This document shows positions 37,001 to 47,599 of a stretch of 64,000 nucleotides of DNA, one piece after another. The notes below the pieces were generated by a model that saw only the letters and a list, made by a program, of their open reading frames with translations, was not told where the DNA came from and did no database searches. This stretch comes from Mactromeris polynyma. Its lineage: Eukaryota > Mollusca > Bivalvia > Venerida > Mactridae. The stretch spans positions 58,158,431-58,222,430 of the forward strand of contig JASFXZ010000002.1 in the NCBI GenBank assembly GCA_032209605.1, given 5' to 3'. Within the stretch, counting starts at the first letter, position 1; each line of letters opens with the position of its first letter. The translations under genes were made by a program, and so were the position numbers.

Positions 37001-37214
37001 AATGTTTACAAACACTGCACGTGGTTGGGTTCAAAACAGAAGCGTTATTGGAAATCGCGCAGGCCCCGCCTACTTCTACGAGTCGTTCTGTTTAATAAGT
37101 AAATATTTTCACAGATCATCACAAACTAACGCGAGATTGTGAGTCGTCTAGACGTCGTATTATTATACTTTAGTATTTAACACTATATAGCGTGTTTACT
37201 TACGTTGTCGGTAG
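37001..37214 (+). promoter_or_regulatory. putative promoter of the Bim-like gene
   Basis: A TATA-like CTATATAG lies at 37183-37190. Upstream are a GC-box-like GGCCCCGCC (about 37060) and a CACGTG E-box (about 37019). Two forkhead-type TGTTTAC sites lie at 37003-37009 and 37193-37199. The start site would be near 37215. All of this is motif evidence and the sites are short. Confidence 0.4.
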
Positions 37215-37428
37215 AGATAGTAAAAACGTTAATTTTAAAGCTTACGCAAGAAGGATTGAACACGTTTACTTCTGTGAAGGATTACTGTTCCACCGTTTTA
37301 GACTTGACGTGATGGATTATATGTGTTGTTGAGATTCTCATTTTATGAACTAATTAAAACTTAATTAATTACACGTGACGGACTAATTGAACTTTTAGTT
37401 GATAGATAAAGAAAAACGCGAAACAGTT
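37215..37428 (+). other. non-coding first exon of the Bim-like gene
   Basis: It ends at a strong donor, CAGTT|GTAAGT. No ATG frame runs into the donor in the phase needed by the next exon, because an in-frame TAG lies about 10 codons upstream. It is therefore taken as 5' leader. A 300-bp intron follows, to the acceptor TTCTATTTCAG at 37728. The start is approximate. Confidence 0.45.
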
Positions 37429-37756
37429 GTAAGTATTTAAGTCATTAATTGCAATAATTATAAATATTTTGTATTTTAAACTTTATATTTTGTATAAATA
37501 TAATTATCATTGCAATTCTTGATATAGAGGAACTTTGATTGTTTATAAAGGCGTATGTATAAAAGTAGCGCGATACTATCTGGCTGGTTGTCTATCTAGT
37601 ACGAGTTGTACTCAATTAATACAACTTCGCTGAAATTATATTAAATGATTGATGTACACAATACTATGAGGGTATAGTATAGATGATTTATGTCAATATA
37701 ATAGTATATAACGGTTGTTCTATTTCAGTTTTGATTCTAATGGACAAATAAAAGTG

Positions 37757-38423
37757 ATGCAAATGTTGACCACTAAGGATCCAGGAGACAGCCAGACCCG
37801 GTCCTCGGCCTTTAAACCAGTTGGGGCCAGCGCTAAATCGCCCAGCACCCTATGTTCGACCACTTGCAAGCGAGACAGTGGTTATAGTTCCGATTTTTCA
37901 CCAGCAAGAGTGAAAACACAGGATCGAACCTTTACATTTGATGAAGATGAAATTGAAGATGATGCCGGGGTGTTTAATGCTACGGATGATATAGACATAA
38001 GTGCTGACGAAGATGTGTTTGTAAACCAGTTTGAATCAGTTATGAATGTTATCTTTGAACATGAAGACGCTGATGATGAAGATATAGACAGAGAGGTGCA
38101 GGAATTATTATATGACACTCCAAGTAATGATGTCTCTGAAGTGACGCAAAATGGACAAATACATAGACCATCAGCGCCATTACCGTCACCGGAAGTCAGC
38201 GGAAGTAGTAATGACAGAATTTCTAACTTCCGGAGTGAGGCCAGTGAATTGTGCCTTATTGCCTCGCCGTTCTATCATACTAAGTGGACTATGAAAGATA
38301 GAGTATTATACAGCAATCCATTCCGTCCTATAGTCAGTAGAAGTGTTGGAACTCAGACTCCCAACCCACATTGCCAGCTGATACGGGATGCCTTCCGCTC
38401 AAACGTACAGTTGCTCAATAGAG
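37757..38423 (+). CDS. Bim-like BH3-only protein, coding exon 1 (residues 1-223)
   Basis: The exon begins at 37729 after a good acceptor. The start is the ATG at 37757, and a second ATG lies two codons on. The frame reaches the donor AGAG|GTAGGT at 38424 in phase 1. Features: D40-S-G-Y-S-S45 fits the beta-TrCP degron DSGxxS. TFTFDEDE (58-65) holds an FxF motif. Residues 61-110 are very acidic. S196-V-G-T-Q-T-P-N-P-H-C-Q207 fits the dynein light chain (DYNLL) motif and matches the TQTPxPxCQ pattern around that site in vertebrate Bim as I recall it. The protein should be intrinsically disordered apart from the BH3. A 3-codon upstream ORF (37740-37751) ends 5 nt before the start. Without splicing the frame would continue to 38521. 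Confidence 0.85.
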
Positions 38424-39262
38424 GTAGGTCAGACATTTACTACTGTCGGTACAGTGATTGTTTTACATTATACCTGTATAATATACTAAAACTATCAGAA
38501 TTTGCCTGGGGAGATGTTTAAGTTTAGCCCGATAACAGTAATACTGATATAGTCACCCTGGTCGCCAGTCCGAACACATCGCTGAAATGACTTAGATGGT
38601 AAAGGATGTACTTGAATGATGTAATTAATAGATGAAACCATTACTCACACATTTGATTTACAGATCGATAGATCGCGGTACGTAGCTATAAACTACTATT
38701 GGAGCGAGAAACAGATGAACGCATATAGGGTTGTCCTGTACGAGAAAGGATCGAGATAAAGCGTCAAGTTGTCTGTGTCATATAGACTCTTTTGAAGATT
38801 TCATTCAAGTACATACAGTGTGGTTTTCGTGCATACAATCATTATTGGGGGTGTGGTTTGTCCCTGATGTTCATTGTACTAAGAATATAAATATGTTAGT
38901 CACTATCATTACATCATTTATATGTACTAGTATATATAATGTCAATAGTCTCTTGTATGCTGAGAGTACAAAATACAATATATACAATTATTTCGTACTG
39001 TTGTACTATTTATGCGACTTTACCCCCAACGGAGATATTCAAAAACATCTTCCTACATTTTAATCATTTGTTGAACTGCTACTTGCGTTGTGATTTCATT
39101 TGCGCGTATTTGTCGAGTAAACAACACGTTTTGTCCGAGGCGAAGGGAAATATAATGGTGTTTGAACTTAGGTATGTAAGAGGATTATTTGAGCAGGAAA
39201 TCCAGAATGAAGTATTGAGTTTGTTTAACGGTGTAGAGATCGACTCGTTAAACATACTTCTA

Positions 39263-39306
39263 CTGGGACCAATATAATATACAATATGTGGTTATATTGG
39301 TCCCAG
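39263..39306. repeat. perfect 15-bp inverted repeat with 14-nt spacer
   Basis: CTGGGACCAATATAA is followed after 14 nt by TTATATTGGTCCCAG. It would form a stable hairpin in RNA or a cruciform in DNA. No flanking target duplication was seen. Confidence 0.85.
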
Positions 39307-39837
39307 ATATGTATTAACATTAGCAGTACATGTACTGTAAATGTGTATGTTTTAAAGAATACCACTAATTTGGTATGACTTGGGCTGATGAAATAGTCTC
39401 TATCTAATCATCTATCATTAATTAAGTACTGAGAACTTTTTCCAAGCACGCGTGATCAGTAAAGCGGAGAGGCGTATATTTAATGACTTGTTTGGTTATT
39501 TGGTGACTTGTATTTGTTTTTTGCTCATGTTATCTAAAAGCGAATGCGATTAATAATTCTGCCTGAGTATGTTTTGTATGTAGAGGAATACGCTCTACAC
39601 AGCGCTTTGATTCTTCTGCCATTACATTCACAATGGATTATGTGGTTATGATTGTATGGAAATAAGCGCCCGGTGTACAAAAAGAGAGCATGAAAGCGTA
39701 TCTATATACTGTAACAGAACGCCGCATTATTGATGATATAACATTAATTGATGCGAGAATGAAGTACAGTGCCATACCTATATAGCTTTGAAATATGTGC
39801 TGATACATGATATCATAAAGTGGCATATCTTATAACA

Positions 39838-40019
39838 CACAATAAACCCTCACCTAAATACCACCGCAATAATAAGACCTCCTTAAAATTAAGAACACAA
39901 TTTTCAAGTCCGTTTTCACTGTTTTGCTCTTTATTCAATCTAAATATTAAGACCACCTCAATAAGACGACCAGTTTTCAATGGTCCCAAAGATGGTCTTA
40001 TTATTGAGGTTTTACTGTA
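39838..40019 (+). mobile_element. MITE-like copy of the CAGTAA...TTACTG family
   Basis: It shares with 46745-47181 and 61213-61389 the phrases ATAAGACCACCTCA, AAAATTAAGA, TTCAAGTCC.TTTTCACT and the right end TTGAGGTTTTACTGTA. The left terminus is diverged. Confidence 0.55.
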
Positions 40020-40849
40020 CTTAATCCGAATTTCCTAGATCTCATAAGCAACTTTACATCTCAGGATCTATGTTAATACTAGTTTAATACTAGTATAAAT
40101 CGAAGCAGAATGAATGAGATAGTATTCAGTGTATTGTTGTATTTGATTAGATAATTCACGCAATGTACATGTATTATAATTTTATCCACCTCAGTCATAC
40201 AGATGTGCTCATTCAGTGCATTTGTTTGTGATCCATTGCGATACTGATTGATGTATTGCTGAAGGATTAGGCTTGAAATTACTGCCCATGTGCTGCTCAT
40301 AAAAACATTTACTCTACTGACATAGTTCTGTACCATCCAGTCACGTGACTGTATTATGTAATAATGTAAGATGTTTATTAAAGAATGCATGCACGAGCGT
40401 GGCGACATATTGCAGAATATGTAAATAACACCGTTAATCCACGCTTCTCCGACAAATGTCGTTTTGAAATGCGAAAATGAATGTCTGGTTAATTCGCTGT
40501 AAGAATAAATGTTTACACATTAATTATATTTTTTCATTAATACGGATAACCGATTGACTGGGGAATGTTTCACTTGATTTCATTAAAAAATACCCGGCAA
40601 GATTGACAGACCGTTACCTGCCGACAGTGAATATAATCTAGGAAACAAACGAATGGAAGGAGGTCTCGCTTACATTTCGCAGACGGTCGCCAGGACAAGA
40701 TGTACTACGACACGAAATAGTCTGTCGGAAAATATGTAAAACGATTATAAATGTTTCAAGTGTCCTCCTCCTCGCGCCTTCATGTAAAGTCTTAGTTTGT
40801 ATTTCATCAGACGTTTGGTGAGTTGAATAAGGAGCATTGACCATGTTAC

Positions 40850-41150
40850 TTTAGGTAACTTTAAAGGTGTATCTGACTCATCTGAACCTAATTTTTTAAT
40901 GGGCATCATCCAGTATTGTTGTTACATAGTCTAAAACATCATTAATAAGAACCATTGCCAAGTAGGCTATAACCGTTTAAAAAAATCTTGTTTAATCATA
41001 TTACAAACAGACAAACTCGTAAAAAAACACCCGCTCGTTTTTTTTTAATTTTATAATAATACAAATGTCTTTTTTCGACAAATACAGAGAAATACGAATA
41101 CATGTATTCTGTGATAATGTATTTTTATTGAAGTTTTAACAGGATAAGAA
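40850..41150 (+). repeat. dispersed R1 repeat, same-strand copy
   Basis: From TTTAAAGGTGTATCTGACTC onward it follows the 1925-2300 copy, including AATAAGAACCATTGC. The 3' part is diverged. Confidence 0.6.
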
Positions 41151-41550
41151 GTGACTCGTGTAATTACAACTATAATATACGTCTGCTAGACGTCTGGTGA
41201 TAATATGTTGTGGAATATTTGTAATTAATGATAACTGCGTGATATATTGACAAATTCATATTGTACTATTACTATACATGTCGATTCAAAATCTAGTTGA
41301 GAATAGCGTTCTTGTGTTCACCTTGTTTATTGGTCAATCGTTTGCAAAACATGTGTTCATTGGCTGACCACCTCAAAGTTTGTCAAATAATATAAACGTA
41401 TTATAGAGAATAGGTGAAGAAACACGAATCATATAATAATAAAAACAGCTGTGTATACTTATTGCATGGTGTGTGTTTAAATTTTTTGTTAAATGTCACC
41501 CTATTGTTTTGTTTATTCTACAAGCCGACATGTTTACGTACAAGTACGTT

Positions 41551-41634
41551 CTGACACACTTCTCTCATCACGTGTAGATATACACTCAATGTCTGACACA
41601 CTTCTCTCATCACGTGTAGATATACACTCAATGT
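41551..41634. repeat. 42-bp tandem duplication
   Basis: Two identical copies of CTGACACACTTCTCTCATCA + CGTGTAGATATACACTCAATGT. Confidence 0.9.
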
Positions 41635-42048
41635 CTGACATTTTACCACTTGCTTCATGGTCGAAATAATTCACGTACCTCTCATTGTGAGTTTAAACAT
41701 TTAAAATAAAAAAATATACGACTAGTCATAGCTGCTTCTGCATGCACCGAGTCTGGGACATACTTGGTATCACACCTGCCAGACATGATTCAGCCTAGTG
41801 TTGACACCTTAAGTGGTGTTTATATAAGAGTAAACTTCTGTACTTCACTGTACCACGCTTCCAGTACGCTTTATGAATGTTCGGTCTGGCTAAACTAGAA
41901 CTGGATTTAATTAAAATGAGAAAATACGGAATCAGATACTTTCAGACTGTTCATCGTTCTGCGTGTTGTGTGTGAATAAAGTTTGCGCAGTAATCAAGAT
42001 AATTTATGTTTTGCATATTTTTTTCCATTTTCTGCTCTTTCTTTTCAG

Positions 42049-42260
42049 AACCATCCACCAGACGACTGCAGGTTCAGTCACTCAGTGAGAAACCATTTTC
42101 ACCGCTACCGGATGTTGTACCTATGTCACGTGATCGCTCTATATCCTTACCGGATGTCCAGTCATTCCATCTGCAGGTACAACAACAACAAGTGGGTCGA
42201 GAACTCAGACGAATTAGTGATGATTTCCACTCCGTCTACCTCAAGAGACATCGTCGACGG
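42049..42260 (+). CDS. Bim-like BH3-only protein, BH3 exon (residues 223-293)
   Basis: Acceptor TTTCTTTTCAG precedes the exon. The first codon is completed by the G left from exon 1 (GAA), and the exon ends at donor CGACGG|GTAAGG in phase 0. Residues 271-286 read VGRELRRISDDFHSVY, a BH3 helix: hydrophobic positions V271, L275, I278 and F282, plus the invariant Asp D280. Human Bim has IAQELRRIGDEFNAYY, so ELRRI, the Asp, the Phe and a Tyr coincide. The small residue before the Asp is Ser where Bim has Gly. The basic tail LKRHRRR follows. The motif binds the groove of BCL-2-family proteins, normally at mitochondria. This exon decides the family assignment. Confidence 0.88.
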
Positions 42261-45200
42261 GTAAGGATCTTTAAGTCTTATTTTCTAGGCGTCCAACCTC
42301 CGGATAAAACTATTATGCTTTTAAAAACATTATTGAAAACATCTATGTTTTTAATTCTTAAAATAATTTGTTGCGCGTACTTCTTCTTTAAGAGCTGCGA
42401 AGAATGGTAAAATGATACTGTTTTTATCAAACATTTATCTCAAACAGAATTAATTGTTTTCAAATTTATGCTTTGTCACGGACCTATAAACCATATATAG
42501 GTCCGTGGCTTTGTTAAGTATTTCTGTATATGTCAAAGCTATAACACTTTGCCAAGTTCATTTCGTGACATAAAACTCGTTATAAATAACGTAGTATCGG
42601 TACATCTACATAAGATAATACAAGAAAAAACATTATAGCAGAGCTTCAAGTCGGCGCAGAACCTATTGTACAAAGAAAGCTTAATCATTTATGGGAGTGT
42701 GTTGGAAAAGAGATGATGTTTGGTTAAAAAGTATTACATAATTGGTTACAGGACCAATTTTCAAATTTATGCTTTGTCACGGATCTATAAACCATATATA
42801 GGTCCGTGGCTTTGTTAAGTATTTCTGTATATGTCAAAGCTATAACACTTTGCCAAGTTCATTTCGTGACATAAAACTCGTTATAAATAACGTAGTATCG
42901 GTACATCTACATAAGATAATACAAGAAAAAACATTATAGCAGAGCTTCAAGTCGGCGCAGAACCTATTGTACAAAGAAAGCTTAATCATTTATGGGAGTG
43001 TGTTGGAAAAGAGATGATGTTTGGTTAAAAAGTATTACATAATTGGTTACAGGACCAATTTTCAAATTTATGCTTTGTCACGGATCTATAAACCATATAT
43101 AGGTCCGTGGCTTTGTTAAGTATTTCTGTATATGTCAAAGCTAACACTTTGCCAAGTTCATTTCGTGACATAAAACTGGGAATATGTTGGAAAAGAGATG
43201 ATGTTTGGTTAAAAAGTATTACATCATTGGTTACAGGGCTGTTTCTGCCAAAGGTGACGTGTCTCGGGACAATTGGTGTCGTACGAAATATTCACTGCGA
43301 CCTTTCATCCTGAAGTTTTAAAAATCTTAAATATCCATCATACATAAGTTATCTATATACAATTTTGCAAAAGAAATTCTATTGATATAAACTGGACGTT
43401 TTTTTTTACATAAACGTATATAAAAATCATTTAGGTATGGTGAATAACAGCTTCAATGTAAACGTACAATGAGAAACAAAAACAAAATATTTATAGCAAG
43501 TAAATACTGAACGCATCAATAACAATGGCATGACCAATATAAAAATAAGTATGAAGTGCATGTACATGTATTTGCAAGCAAGTTAAAGTTATAATGTCAA
43601 AATGTGAATGCATACACTTTAAAGGCACTGTATAAAAGGGTAATGGAAAATATACAACAGGATAACCACAAAAATGACTAGGTATGATAATAAATTGACA
43701 AAAGTTTAAAGTAATGAAAAATGATAGACAGAGTTGACAAATGACAATATAAATATAGAAGTAAATTTAGAAGTTAGTTCAACAGGCAATGGCTTGGCAC
43801 AAAATGAGACAGCCACATGAACACATGGGTGAAAATAAGTAGATCTATTAATAAAAAGGAACAACTATGAACTAAATAGTTTATGGACGAAATAGTTCTT
43901 CCCCAATTCTGTTACGTCCGGTTCTGCACGAACAGGTGTTTATCCATTCCTAAATCATGAATCTTGCTCGAGCGCATGTAAGTTAATTTACACCGGAAAT
44001 TGAGTGAGGCGTTATTATTTTTAATTTTATTACAGCGACCAATTGCAACGTTATACATGAAGTCCTTTAATCTATTACTAACATTACTAAAATAGTCGCA
44101 TGAGACGATCACTAAACCTTTCTTTTTGTAACAGCGCTCTTCTTTACATAAAACAGATGTTCATCTACTTTAATAACTGATCCCTTAGTTAGGCTAAATC
44201 TTTGACAGTATCAAATCCATTTTCTGTACAAGACAGCGTTCATTTCCCTTATTTGCATATCGAACTTGCTAAACACTGTTTACAGCGACAGAAAGTATTG
44301 TATTCAATAATTCTGTACATAGAAACTTACGTAATACTTATCGTTGTTAATTTATCGACGTTCTGTTACGATAACATTGCAACGGAAACAAGTACATTCT
44401 TCAACACAATCTTGGTCTGTAATCTAATGAGAAAACAAGCAAAAATGATCGAATTCAGTGATTTTCTATTTAATGTTATGTAAGAGATCATGTTTAATTA
44501 GTTTATCTGATAGTTTATCTAGTAATTGTTTGTTTAATTTTGAGTAATGAGGCTTCATACACGCACTTCCCCGTGAGTTGCCTGATAGAACCGTTATAAT
44601 CACTCTTAGTTGACCGTAACAACGCAATATGATATTCTATATTAAGCGTGTTGGAGTGCCGTCATATTGACCTCGCGTTATTGGATGATAGCGCGCGGCT
44701 CTACAAATCGACCAACTGCAGACCATTGTAACAAATTATGGGCGTTTCCATATTTTCACGCCGTATACATCAAAGTAAAACTGTTATGAAGCTATTCACG
44801 ACCACCGTGATGTCGTCTGCTCGTTGTTTAAACTTTCTTCAGTCAGTAACAAAAGAAATATGGACCTTGTAACAAAAATAAATAGATTTCAAACACTCTG
44901 AATAGATCTACCACAGGGACAAAACAAATTTACACAGATGCAAGCGACAGGGTGTTTATGAATTAATTTCTGCTAACTGCGCCATAATTATTGGTTCTCT
45001 AATTAGATAATTTTGTGGTAGTTGCATGCTGGCATTTTGCTAGCAGACGATATTTAACAGCTCGTTAAACATTGCTAAATATGAATGATCAAATACACCA
45101 GACGTATAACTGAGTGATTAACCAGGCATAGAAAAGAAAAATACCCATTTGTAAAATACTACAATATATGTGAGCAGTCATGTTCTTAATGATGACGTAA

Positions 45201-45507
45201 TGGTGTTACTCATTATTTCAAATCAGACCGCATATCGTTGGACTTCAAATCAATGCGCTGTTACCTGGTGAAGTAAGCAATCAAAATAGTGTTTATTTAA
45301 CTACGTTAGTTTTAAGACCATAGTTTGTTTAATTGTCTTAAGAAAGGTCGAAAATTCAAGTCTAGAATTGAATAATAATGTCCATGTTTGTTTCGATTGT
45401 TATTACTTTAATCCCAAAAAATACTGTTTTAGTGATACTACGCCGTCACGATTTATTGATTTATTATTGCTTTATATTTGATCTTTGTTTTTTTTTTGTT
45501 ATTTTAG
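42261..45507 (+). other. intron 2 of the Bim-like gene
   Basis: The intron is 3247 bp, from GTAAGG to TTGTTATTTTAG. It contains the 300-bp tandem repeat at 42455-43240. The rest (43250-45500) shows only short chance frames. If intron 2 is not spliced, the BH3 frame continues for 49 residues to 42410. Confidence 0.7.
42455..43240. repeat. 300-bp tandem repeat with an internal palindrome
   Basis: Two full copies and a third with an internal deletion, period about 300 bp. Each starts near TTCAAATTTATGCTTTGTCA. Copy 1 contains CACGGACCTATA, a 7-nt loop, then TATAGGTCCGTG, a perfect 12-bp hairpin. Copies 2 and 3 read CACGGATCTATA on the left arm, leaving one wobble pair. Confidence 0.9.
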
Positions 45508-45636
45508 TCAAGAACTAGATCGGAAGAATCGTCCCTGTTAAGGTTACGTGTTGACGTTCCGGCATGTTGGAATACATTACGTCGATTTGTGTCTAGCAGT
45601 CCTCTGTTCCAGGCCTGGTCATCTGACAATCACTGA
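45508..45636 (+). CDS. Bim-like BH3-only protein, last coding exon (residues 294-335)
   Basis: Acceptor TTGTTATTTTAG leads into a phase-0 exon of 42 codons ending in TGA at 45634-45636. The tail reads SRTRSEESSLLRLRVDVPAC, then WNTLRRFVSSSPLFQAWSSD, NH. It is amphipathic, with R-rich and L/V/F/W-rich faces, and lacks a clear membrane anchor. Vertebrate Bim has a short hydrophobic C-terminal segment here, so membrane targeting may be weaker or differ. Confidence 0.75.
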   Translation, partial: SRTRSEESSLLRLRVDVPACWNTLRRFVSSSPLFQAWSSDNH

Positions 45637-46450
45637 GGGACGCTCGTGTCGTCAGTATAAAACCCGTTCTAGTTCAGTTCGGTCCGTTCCGTACATGATG
45701 ATATCCAAGTCTGGAGACTAACAGGGACAGATTGTTCCGTTATGACCGAGCAACATATACGTTTGCTGGAAAACTGTTATAAAAGATAAAAAAAAACTTA
45801 CACAGTTATCTGGGTGGAGTGACGGATACACGTCTTTCATGCATGCTTGCCGCAGTTATCTGGGGGAAGTGACGGATACACGTCTTTCATGCATGCTTGC
45901 CTTCAGAACGTGTTGATATTGAACAATGCCTTGTCATCCACAATATGTTTAAACCGCTGAGATTTCTCTCTGACATGTACTAGTCAAAGTGTGTGTGTTC
46001 TTATTGTAAATTTTTTTTTAAATGTTGTCAGAAACATTATGTTAGTTTTCAAATGATCTCACTGGCGACTATTCCTTTACTTGTAACTAAGGAAAGCTTT
46101 GTAGATATGGTTTGTATATGTAAGCAAGTAGTTTAATGTATTTTATTTATTATTTACTTTTTTTCCAATTTTCCATGACACTAACACTTTATGAGGATTG
46201 AGTTTAACTTTTAATCTCTGTACAAAGGACAGTCAAACTAATAACTGCATTTTAGTTTTATTACTGCATTTATGAATTTAGCCACACTGAGACACGCTAA
46301 TCATAAACGATTCTTGAAGCTAATGTTTCAATCTATTTTTATAAAATATGTGAACTATGTTACCAGAACGATAATTGAAAACAAAATGTAAAATTTGCTT
46401 TTATTGTTTCTGTTTAGATAACCACTTTAATAAAATGAATTAATTTAATC
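45637..46450 (+). other. 3' untranslated region of the Bim-like gene
   Basis: The first good AATAAA downstream of the stop lies at 46429-46434. The 3' end is therefore placed near 46450. It includes a 50-bp tandem duplication (45803-45902, GACGGATACACGTCTTTCAT in both copies). Other ends cannot be excluded. Confidence 0.4.
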
Positions 46451-46744
46451 TGAAATTGTTGATTATATTTTCTGGAAAGTTAAGTCAATCATCAAGAGTC
46501 TGAGATTTAGTTTGTATTTTCATATAACAGAAATAACAGTGGTTAAAATTGTGTGAAAGTACCAATAACTGTATATTGATAGTGCCTTTAAGTTGTGAAC
46601 AGTTGTTCCCAGACAATGTAGACATAATGTGAATCTTTATTTTAATGTCATGATATTTCAAGATAGTAACTTAAAAACGATGAATACACATTTTAACTAT
46701 TAATTTAACAAGAACGTAGTGTTAAGTCTGTAGGGATGATTATA

Positions 46745-47181
46745 TACAGTAACACCTCACTTAAAGACCATCTCAATTATAAGACCACCTCAAAATTAAG
46801 ACCAAAATGTTCAAGTCCATGTTCACTATTTGCTCCTCATTCAACCTCGATATAACGACGAAATTCAACCTCGATATAACGACGACATTCAACCTCAATA
46901 TTACGACGACATTCAACCTCGATATATCGACGACATTCAACCTCGATGTTACGACGACATTCAACCTCGATATAACGACGACATTCAACCTCAATATTAC
47001 GACGACATTCAACCTCGATATTACGACGACATTCAACCTCGATGTTACGACGACATTCAACCTCGATATAACGACGACATTCAACCTCAATATTAAGACG
47101 ACATTCAACCTCGATATTACGACGACATTAGTAAGAAGACCAATGTTCAAAGGGTTGTCTTATTGTTGAGGTTTTACTGTA
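46745..47181. mobile_element. MITE-like element with an internally expanded 24-bp satellite
   Basis: TA-CAGTAACACCTCACTTAA opens the element and GAGGTTTTACTG-TA closes it. Inside, 46845-47130 is about 12 copies of CATTCAACCTCGATATAACG + ACGA, which replace the short single-copy middle seen in the related copy at 39838. The 88-125-codon frames on both strands follow the 24-bp (8-codon) period and are artefacts. Confidence 0.75.
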
Positions 47182-47599
47182 TATGTGTGTGTGATATTAC
47201 GTTCTAATTATAATATGCATACACCTATTTACCAGAACAATCTTTGTTAATGCTTGTCAGAATCTAATTGGTATACATGTGAACTGTTTATGTCTAAAAA
47301 AATCAAATCACTTCATTGTTTCATTGTCTCATATGTTTCATTTTGTTATGGCATAGTTTGGTGCATTTATTTTTACATTTTATTAGAAATTACGCGATGA
47401 AAGCGTATAATGTATAACGAATGTTATTGGCAAACACATTAGGATTATTTACTGGTATTTCACCATGGTACACTGATGTGGTGATTCATATGTGATGAAA
47501 AAATGTTAACTTTTTTCTTTGGTTCTTTGTAGCAGTTACGTACTTTTGATATTTTCAGACCGGGAACTTTTCAGGATTTTCCCTATTTCCTCAAGTGGT

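Larger units (their letters stand above)
38424..42048 (+). other. intron 1 of the Bim-like gene
   Basis: The intron is 3625 bp, from GTAGGT to TTTCTTTTCAG. It contains a perfect 15-bp-arm hairpin (39263-39306), a MITE-like copy, an R1 copy and a small tandem duplication. Frames inside it (for example 38731-39277 and 40079-40408) show no family features. Confidence 0.7.

Noticed and set aside
37715..37756. Upstream in-frame extension of the Bim-like ORF
   Set aside because: It begins at a TTG and crosses the splice acceptor at 37728. The first in-frame ATG is 37757.
26092..37757. Using the 26058-26127 exon as the first coding exon of the Bim-like gene
   Set aside because: Its phase-0 donor would put a TGA as the second codon after the 37728 acceptor.
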